Source of the DNA: Elusimicrobiota bacterium
GTDB lineage: Bacteria > Elusimicrobiota > Elusimicrobia > UBA1565
Direction: 5' to 3'
Assembly (NCBI GenBank): GCA_016212885.1
Contig: JACRDO010000095.1
Location: 1-64,000, forward strand
Length of the DNA: 64,000 nucleotides
Position 1 is the first letter of the stretch. Every line of letters begins with the position of its first letter. This document shows, piece by piece, positions 58,169 to 64,000 of the stretch. The notes under the pieces were generated by a model. The model had not been told where the DNA came from. It searched no databases and worked only from the letters and a program-made list of their open reading frames with translations. The translations under genes were made by a program, and so were the position numbers.

Positions 58169-59096
58169 AGCCACTCTGAAGCCCATCGCCGCCGTCGTAG
58201 GCCCAACCGCATCCGGAAAAACCGAGATTGCGCTTTCCCTCGCCCGCAGGCTGGGCGGCGAGATACTCTCGGCGGACATGGGACAGCTCTATCGCCGGCT
58301 GGACGCCGGGACCGCCAAGCCCGAGGGACGATGGGAGGACGGGGTCTACCGCGTGGGCGGGGTCCCTTATCATCTGGTGGACCTGCTCGACCCCTCCGAA
58401 CGGACAGACGCGGGCCGCTACGCCGCGCTGGCCCGCCCGGTCCTAGAGGCGGTCCGCGGCCGGGGGAAGATGCCGATCATCGTCGGGGGCACGGGCCTCT
58501 ACCTGCGCGCTCTGCTCGAAGGCCTCCACCCGCTCCCCGCGCGCAACGCGGAGCTCCGCGAGCGGCTCGCCCGCGTGGCCCTGGAGAAAGGCCGCGCCTT
58601 CCTTCACGAGGAGCTCCAGCGCCTGGACCCTGAATCCGCCCGGAGGATTCCTCCGGGCAACATTCAGCGGGTCATCCGCGCTTTGGAGGTCGTTTTGGCT
58701 TCGGGGACGCACATGTCGAAGCTTCTGAGCGCTCCGCGGGCGTCTTCCTCCCCGGCCGGAGAAGTGGTCTACTTCGGCTTGGAGTATTCCTCCGAGGATC
58801 TCCGCGTCCGCATCCGCGCTCGGGCCGAATCGATGTTCCCCAGAATGATCCAGGAGGTCGCGCGCCTCGTCCCCGCGGAATACACCGGAGCCGAGCCCGG
58901 GTTCCGCTGCCTCGGGTATCCAGAGGCCCTCGCCTGCCGCCGCGGCGAGCTCTCCTTCGAGGAAAGCCTTTCATCGATGGTCCGGGCCACGACAGCCTAC
59001 GCGAGGCGCCAGCGCACCTGGTTCCGCGGCCAGGTCCAGGTGCGCTGGCTCGATCCCGCGGCCGGCCCCGAGCGCATCGCAGAGGAGCTCCTTTGA
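58149..59096 (+). CDS. miaA: tRNA dimethylallyltransferase
   Basis: IAAVVGPTASGKTEIALSLARRLGGEILSADMGQLYR, GGTGLYLRALLEGLHPLP. TTG start proposed inside the Family A remnant. Confidence 0.88.
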   Translation: MDVPRLKATLKPIAAVVGPTASGKTEIALSLARRLGGEILSADMGQLYRRLDAGTAKPEGRWEDGVYRVGGVPYHLVDLLDPSERTDAGRYAALARPVLEAVRGRGKMPIIVGGTGLYLRALLEGLHPLPARNAELRERLARVALEKGRAFLHEELQRLDPESARRIPPGNIQRVIRALEVVLASGTHMSKLLSAPRASSSPAGEVVYFGLEYSSEDLRVRIRARAESMFPRMIQEVARLVPAEYTGAEPGFRCLGYPEALACRRGELSFEESLSSMVRATTAYARRQRTWFRGQVQVRWLDPAAGPERIAEELL

Positions 59097-60364
59097 CCGC
59101 GGAGACGAGGATCCGGGAGCGCGCGGTCCTCGTGGGCGCCTACCTCAAGGGGGCGGACCCCCGGCGCTCTTCGGCCGGCATCGAGGAGCTCAAGCGCCTG
59201 AGCGAGACGGCCGGGGCGGTCGTCGCGCAGACGATGACCCAGCGGGTGGCGCGCTTCCATGCAGGCTCGCTCCTCGGCCGGGGAAAAATCCAGGAGGTCG
59301 CTGATGCGGCCCGGAGGCAGCGCGCGCGGACCGTCATCTTCGACCTGGACCTCAGCCCGGCCCAGCAGAAATGCCTGGAGGAGGAGCTGGGCGCGAAGAT
59401 CATCGACCGCACGCGCCTCATCCTCGACATCTTCGCAAAGCGCGCGCGCACCAAGGAGGGGGAGCTGCAAGTCGAGCTCGCCCAGCTCTCCTATATGCTG
59501 CCGCGGCTGACCGGCGCCTGGCGCGGCTTCTCCCAGCAGGTCGGCGGCATCGGCACGCGGGGGCCCGGCGAGCGCAAGCTGGAATACGAGCGGCGCCACA
59601 TCCAGCGCCGCATCCAGCATCTCAAGGGCGACATCGAGCGCATCAAGCGCCAGCGCGCAGTGCAGCGCCGCAGGCGTCTCTCTGTCCCGGTGCCCGCGGT
59701 GGCCATCATTGGCTACACGAACGTCGGGAAATCCAGCCTGCTCAACGCTTTGACCCGCGCCGGGACCGCCTACGCCGACGACAAGCTCTTCGCGACCTTA
59801 GACCCGACCACGCGCCGCGTCCGCCTGCCGAAGGGCGGCTTCGCCGTTTTCACCGACACAGTCGGCTTCATCTCGAACCTGCCCACGACCCTGGTCGCGG
59901 CCTTCCGCTCCACCCTGGAGGAGGTCCTGGAAGCCGATTGCCTCGTGCACATCGTAGACGCCGCCTCCGCGGACCAGGAGGCCCAGGCCTCCACCGTGCT
60001 CTCCATCCTCAAAGACCTCGGCGCGGAAGGGGTCCCTCTTGTCACGGCTTTCAACAAGTCGGATCTGCTTGGAGCATCGGGCCGCAAGGCCGCGCTGGCG
60101 GCGGACCCGCGGCGCCTCTTCATCTCAGCTGCGACCGGCGAGGGCCTGGGCGCGATGCTCGATCATGTCCAGGAAGTGCTCAACCGGCGCTGGCTCCAGC
60201 GGGAGCTGGCCGTGGGCTTGGGCGACGGCCGCCTGGTCGACGAGATCCACCGCTGCGCGCAGGTCCTGGACCAAAGGTCCGAGCGCGGCCGCTGGATCCT
60301 GCGCCTGCGCGTGACGCCGGAGAACTGGAGCCGCCTCATGGCCCGGACCAAAATGGTAGACTAG
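59093..60364 (+). CDS. hflX: GTPase HflX
   Basis: GPGERKLEYERRHIQRRI, AIIGYTNVGKSSLLNALT, FTDTVGFISNLPTTLVAAFRSTLEE. Confidence 0.93.
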   Translation: MTAETRIRERAVLVGAYLKGADPRRSSAGIEELKRLSETAGAVVAQTMTQRVARFHAGSLLGRGKIQEVADAARRQRARTVIFDLDLSPAQQKCLEEELGAKIIDRTRLILDIFAKRARTKEGELQVELAQLSYMLPRLTGAWRGFSQQVGGIGTRGPGERKLEYERRHIQRRIQHLKGDIERIKRQRAVQRRRRLSVPVPAVAIIGYTNVGKSSLLNALTRAGTAYADDKLFATLDPTTRRVRLPKGGFAVFTDTVGFISNLPTTLVAAFRSTLEEVLEADCLVHIVDAASADQEAQASTVLSILKDLGAEGVPLVTAFNKSDLLGASGRKAALAADPRRLFISAATGEGLGAMLDHVQEVLNRRWLQRELAVGLGDGRLVDEIHRCAQVLDQRSERGRWILRLRVTPENWSRLMARTKMVD

Positions 60365-60367
60365 TCC

Positions 60368-60390
60368 CGCCGGATGTAATCCGGCGTTTG
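60368..60390 (+). terminator. Short terminator-like hairpin after hflX
   Basis: CGCCGGAT-gta-ATCCGGCG followed by TTTGT. Confidence 0.45.
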
Positions 60391-60482
60391 TATATCTGCG
60401 ATGCAGATGCTGAAGCGCGATAGAATTCCTATTTCGGAAAGTTTGGACGACAGAATGTCTGCAAATAGCGCTCGACGGGCTC

Positions 60483-60619
60483 CGTCCCGAACATCCAAAC
60501 GACGTTGGTTCGTATCGAACTTTCCAAACTGCGTAGGTTCGATACGTCCAAACCTACGACGTTCGGAAGGTTTGGACGGAACGTCCCAAACCTACGAATC
60601 CCCGATGTTTGGAACGTCC
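60483..60619. repeat. Palindromic element family A, long copy A8, immediately upstream of plsY
   Basis: At least four hairpin units; reverse complement nearly identical to A6. Extra half unit ttcggaaagtttggacgac at about 60431-60450. Confidence 0.95.
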
Positions 60620-60630
60620 GTCTCGGCGAC

Positions 60631-61248
60631 GTGAAAGCCTCCATCATCGCCCTCGCGGCGACCTGCTACGTATCCGGCGGGGTCCCCTCCGGATATCTGA
60701 TCGCGAAGCGCTTCGGGCGCATCGACATCCGGGAGCACGGCTCCGGCAACCCCGGCGCGGCGAACGTGTACCGGGTCATGGGGCCCGCGGCCGGGGCCGC
60801 CACGCTGGTCATCGACGCCCTGAAGGGATTCGCCCCGGTCCTCTGCGCGAGGCTCGTGTTCCCGAAGGATTATTCCATGATGGTCCTCTGCGGGGCTCTT
60901 GCGATCGTCGGCCACATCTTCACCGTCTTCCTGGGCTTCCGCGGCGGCAAGGGGGTGGCGACCTCGGCCGGCGTGTTCGCCGCCCTTCTGCCCCTGCCGC
61001 TCATCCCGGCGGCAGCGGCCTTCATCATCGCCGCGGCCGCGAGCGGCCACATCGCCGTGGGGTCCATCGCCGCGTCGCTCGCCCTGCCGATCTCCGCCGG
61101 GCTCCTCGGCTCGCCCAAGCCCCTGCAGGCCCTTGCCTGGGCCGTCTCGATCCTGGTGCTCATCCGCCACATCCCGAACATGCGCTGCCTTCTTAAAGGA
61201 GAGAGGCTCACGGCCCGTGGGAGGGGGCGGCCCGGAACGGCTCCTTGA
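60631..61248 (+). CDS. plsY: Glycerol-3-phosphate acyltransferase PlsY (GTG start)
   Basis: VSGGVPSGYLIAKRFGRIDIREHGSGNPGAANVYRVMG, GFRGGKGVATSAGVF. Confidence 0.92.
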   Translation: MKASIIALAATCYVSGGVPSGYLIAKRFGRIDIREHGSGNPGAANVYRVMGPAAGAATLVIDALKGFAPVLCARLVFPKDYSMMVLCGALAIVGHIFTVFLGFRGGKGVATSAGVFAALLPLPLIPAAAAFIIAAAASGHIAVGSIAASLALPISAGLLGSPKPLQALAWAVSILVLIRHIPNMRCLLKGERLTARGRGRPGTAP

Positions 61249-61279
61249 AATTTGCTCGAAAACACAATAGAATTCCTGC

Positions 61280-61858
61280 ATGACGAGGAAGGAAGGCGGG
61301 GGGAGCGGCGCGGCGGACGAGACCGAGGTCCGTATCTACTCGCTGGCCACGACCGTCAACGAGTGCATCGTGTTCCTCGAAGAAGCGGAAGGCAACCGCC
61401 TGCTTCCGATCTGGATCGGGCTGGCCGAAGGCCAGGCGATCGCGATCCGCTTCTCCGGGATCGTGCTTCCCCGGCCCCTGACCCACGACCTGCTGCTCTC
61501 GGCGATCAAGACCCTCGGCTGGAGCGTCGAGAAAATCGTCGTGACGGACCTGCGCGAGAACACCTTCTACGCGAACATCCACCTGCGCAGGAACGCCGAG
61601 GAGCGCCTCGTGGACTCCCGCCCTTCGGACGCCATCGCCGTCGCGGTCCGGGCCGGCTGTCCGATGTTCGTCAAGGCGAGGGTCTTCGAGCGCTGCCAGG
61701 TCCTCAGCAAGCCGATCAGCGAGAAGGAAGTCTCCAGATTCAAAGAAGATCTCAAGAACCTCAAACCGGAAGACATCTTCAAAGACATCGTCAAGAAGCC
61801 GCCGAAAGCCCATCCCGAGGAAGGGAAGGGCGGCGGCCGGGAAGGTGCGAATGAATAG
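61280..61858 (+). CDS. Bifunctional nuclease family (DUF151) protein
   Basis: LPIWIGLAEGQAIAIRFSGIVLPRPLTHDLL, SRPSDAIAVAVRAGCPMFV. Confidence 0.88.
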   Translation: MTRKEGGGSGAADETEVRIYSLATTVNECIVFLEEAEGNRLLPIWIGLAEGQAIAIRFSGIVLPRPLTHDLLLSAIKTLGWSVEKIVVTDLRENTFYANIHLRRNAEERLVDSRPSDAIAVAVRAGCPMFVKARVFERCQVLSKPISEKEVSRFKEDLKNLKPEDIFKDIVKKPPKAHPEEGKGGGREGANE

Positions 61859-62111
61859 ACTGGATATCATCAAAGCCGTCGCTAAGTTGCTCTCCACGAA
61901 GGGGGAGGCGGCCCGCGCGGTCGAGACCACATTCGACACGGTCCGCCAGGCCCTGAAGGGAGGGGAGAAGGTCGTCATATCGAACTTCGGGACCTTCCGG
62001 GTGAAGACCCGCCAGGCGCGCGTCGGCCGCAACCCGAAGACCGGCGACAACGTCCAAGTGCCGCCCAGGAAAGGGGTGCGGTTCAAGGCGTCGAAGAACC
62101 TTCTGTCCTGA
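61851..62111 (+). CDS. HU/IHF-family DNA-binding protein
   Basis: KGGEKVVISNFGTFRVKTRQARVGRNPKTGDNVQVPPRKGVRFKASKNL. Confidence 0.93.
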   Translation: MNRLDIIKAVAKLLSTKGEAARAVETTFDTVRQALKGGEKVVISNFGTFRVKTRQARVGRNPKTGDNVQVPPRKGVRFKASKNLLS

Positions 62112-62611
62112 TGGAGCCGACGGCGCCCTCCTTGGGGCGGCCGCCCTCTTCGGGAAAGGAGAACGACAGCCCTACGAGGACGGCGCCCTCCTTGGGGCGG
62201 CCGCCCTCTTCGGGAAAGGAGAACGACAGCCCTACGAGGACGGCGCCCTCCTTGGGGCGGCCGCCTCTGCCTGATAAGGATTTCTTCAACATCGGCGAGG
62301 CCGGCCGGATCGCGCAGGTGCCTGAATACACCCTGCGCTACTGGGAGAGGCGCTTTGGCATGCTCCGCCCGGTGCGCCGCGAGAGCGGGCACCGCCGCTA
62401 CACCCGGCGGGACATCGAGACCATCCTCCGGATCAAGGAGCTCCTGCAGGGCCGGAAGATGACCGCGGCCGGCGCGCGCAAGCTGCTCCTTGCGCGGGCC
62501 GCGTCCGAGAGAAAGTCAGCGGGGCAGCCGCTCCGGCTGGACGCGCAGGCGCTGAAGCTCCTGCGCGACGTTCGGGAGGACCTCCGCGAGATTATCGCGG
62601 AGCTGCAATGA
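62111..62611 (+). CDS. MerR-family transcriptional regulator with Family C repeat-encoded N terminus
   Basis: FNIGEAGRIAQVPEYTLRYWERRFGMLRPVRRESGHRRYTRRDIETILRIKELL; N-terminal TAPSLGRPPSSGKENDSPTR repeats. Confidence 0.9.
   Translation: MEPTAPSLGRPPSSGKENDSPTRTAPSLGRPPSSGKENDSPTRTAPSLGRPPLPDKDFFNIGEAGRIAQVPEYTLRYWERRFGMLRPVRRESGHRRYTRRDIETILRIKELLQGRKMTAAGARKLLLARAASERKSAGQPLRLDAQALKLLRDVREDLREIIAELQ
62119..62265. repeat. Palindromic element family C, 60-bp in-frame tandem (2 full plus partial copies)
   Basis: gacggcgccctccttggggcggccgccctcttcgggaaaggagaacgacagccctacgag repeated at 62119, 62179 and 62239 (partial). Confidence 0.97.
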
Positions 62612-62671
62612 GCCTCCCACACGGCGTAGGTTCATTGCGTCCCGAACTACGTCGTTTGGATGTTCGGGACG
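62605..62671. repeat. Palindromic element family A, copy A9, supplying the merR stop codon
   Basis: gcaatgagcc...ggttcattgc and cgtcccgaac...gttcgggacg hairpins. Confidence 0.88.
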
Positions 62672-62684
62672 GGACGTGACTCAT

Positions 62685-62756
62685 CGGGGAGTGGCTCAAT
62701 GGCAGAGCGCTCGCTTGGGGTGCGAGAGGTTCTGGGTTCGATTCCCAGCTCCCCGA
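62685..62756 (+). tRNA. tRNA-Pro (anticodon GGG)
   Basis: CGGGGAG/CTCCCCG acceptor, CTCGC-TTGGGGT-GCGAG anticodon arm, CTGGG-TTCGATT-CCCAG T arm. Confidence 0.95.
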
Positions 62757-62931
62757 TGGGACCTTTGGCGGCGACATAGGCGGCAGGGCCTGTCATCCGG
62801 GCCCCTCCCGCCGCTGCGGTGCTCAGACGGAAAATTGCGCGCCTCGCGGCGGTCCGCCTTCCCGGATGCCACCCGCCGCTTCAACGCCGCGGTTGGTCTG
62901 AGGGTTGCCGGGAATGCTAAGATGCTGGAAC

Positions 62932-63005
62932 CGGGGTGTAGCTCAATCGGCTAGAGCGTTCGGTTCGGGACCGAAAGGTTCTCGGTTCAAGTCCGAGCAC
63001 CCCGA
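62932..63005 (+). tRNA. tRNA-Pro (anticodon CGG)
   Basis: CGGGGTG/CACCCCG acceptor, TTCGG-TTCGGGA-CCGAA anticodon arm, CTCGG-TTCAAGT-CCGAG T arm. Confidence 0.95.
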
Positions 63006-63140
63006 AGTTTTTCCGCATTTTTGCTTGACGGCTTGTGGGGAACGCGAAAATGCGCGGGGTTTGGGAGTTCCCCCAGCCCACGCTTGACACGGCAAGAGCC
63101 TGCTTCACAACCCTCTTGACTTTATGATACCCTTTCAAGG

Positions 63141-63419
63141 GTGGGGGCCTTGACAATCCGGGTCCATCTGCTGATCCGGGGCCGCGTCCAGGGGGTCGGC
63201 TACCGCTGGTTCGCCCGCGACGCCGCCGCGGGGCTGGGCGTCGCGGGCTTTGTGCGCAACCTTCCGGACGGCAGAGTCGAGATCGAAGCGGAGGCGGGCT
63301 CCGCGGCCGTCGCGTCCTTCGTCCGAGAGCTGAAAACGGGGCTGCCCTTCGCCCGCGTCGACGAAATCGCGCGCAGCGAGATCGCGCCGAAAGGAGAGAA
63401 GGATTTCGAGATCCACTGA
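63141..63419 (+). CDS. Acylphosphatase
   Basis: [44 protein letters not shown]-type signature. Confidence 0.92.
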   Translation: [92 protein letters not shown]

Positions 63420-63420
63420 C

Positions 63421-64000
63421 ATGCAGCCGACCACCGACGCCACGAGCCAGTATTTCAAGGGGATCCAGAAGCTGCATCCCATCGACCGCGAGGAGATGCA
63501 CAAGCTCTGGAAGAAGGCCAAGCGGGGCGACAAGGAAGCCAAGAAGCGGATCATGGAGTCCAACCTCCGCCTCGTGGTCCCCATCGCCAAGAAGTACCAC
63601 CGCCAGGGCACAGAGGTCCTCGACCTCATCGAGGAGGGGAACCTCGGCCTGATGCACGCCATCGATAAGTTCGACCCGTCCAAGGGCTACCGCTTCTCGA
63701 CCTACGCCTCCTATTGGATCGAACAGTCGATCCGCCGGTCCGTGGAGGAGCAATCGAAGACGATCCGCGTCCCGCCGCACGCCTGGGAGGCTCTGCGCAA
63801 GTGGCTCCGGGAGTGGGAGAAGATGCACGCGGCCCTGGGCCGCGATCCGACCCTGGCCGAGATGGCCAAGAAGATGCACTGGACCGCCCGCCAGGTCCGG
63901 GGGGTCCTCGATGCCGCGGAGGCGGCCAAGGGCATCGGCTCCATCGAGAACCCCATCGAGAGCGAGGACGACAACCTGACCGTGGAGGACATGATCTCGG
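63421..64000 (+). CDS. RNA polymerase sigma-70 family factor (RpoD/SigA-like), truncated by window end
   Basis: SNLRLVVPIAKKYHRQGTEVLDLIEEGNLGLMHAIDKFDPSKGYRFSTYASYWIEQSIRRSVEEQSKTIRVP. Confidence 0.93.
   Translation, partial: MQPTTDATSQYFKGIQKLHPIDREEMHKLWKKAKRGDKEAKKRIMESNLRLVVPIAKKYHRQGTEVLDLIEEGNLGLMHAIDKFDPSKGYRFSTYASYWIEQSIRRSVEEQSKTIRVPPHAWEALRKWLREWEKMHAALGRDPTLAEMAKKMHWTARQVRGVLDAAEAAKGIGSIENPIESEDDNLTVEDMIS

Noticed and set aside
7401-62671. Family A peptides as a conserved protein motif or domain
   Set aside because: Copies are read in different frames and also lie partly outside genes, with DNA palindrome conservation; a DNA/RNA element fits better.
62757-62931. Structured ncRNA between the two tRNA-Pro genes
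   Set aside because: GC-rich with short complementary pieces only; no recognisable family or strong hairpin.

Overview
The window is a GC-rich bacterial chromosome segment, gene-dense on both strands. It ends with two tRNA-Pro genes, an acylphosphatase gene and a truncated sigma-70 gene. Gene content (PorV-like barrel protein, FlgD-like C-terminal domain, Bat operon) hints at an Elusimicrobiota-like lineage, but this is an inference only. Recognisable blocks: (1) a tightly packed vWA / PspA / membrane-anchored SBP-OmpA fusion / ABC permease / ABC ATPase / coiled-coil / AAA ATPase / helical protein cluster (1.2-9.8 kb); (2) a lysozyme-like plus lipoprotein module with a decayed tandem copy (9.8-11.6 kb); (3) RpiB, a KdsC-Wza in-frame fusion and a Wzc-like BY-kinase (20.5-24.0 kb); (4) a giant coiled-coil/propeller protein, a giant Kelch/FnIII/FlgD protein and a PorV-like protein (24-36 kb); (5) HEAT paralogs and a Bat aerotolerance operon (46-55.6 kb); (6) miaB-pilZ-miaA-hflX-plsY-bifunctional nuclease-HU-merR. 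The most striking signal is a set of at least three families of short palindromic repeats (called A, B and C here) that sit inside or across the ends of protein-coding genes. They keep reading frames open, sometimes in different frames, and they supply start or stop codons. Family A hairpin stems vary with matching compensatory changes. The pattern resembles Rickettsia palindromic elements, but these sequences are not ones I recognise. All calls are from reading the sequence; no searches were run.
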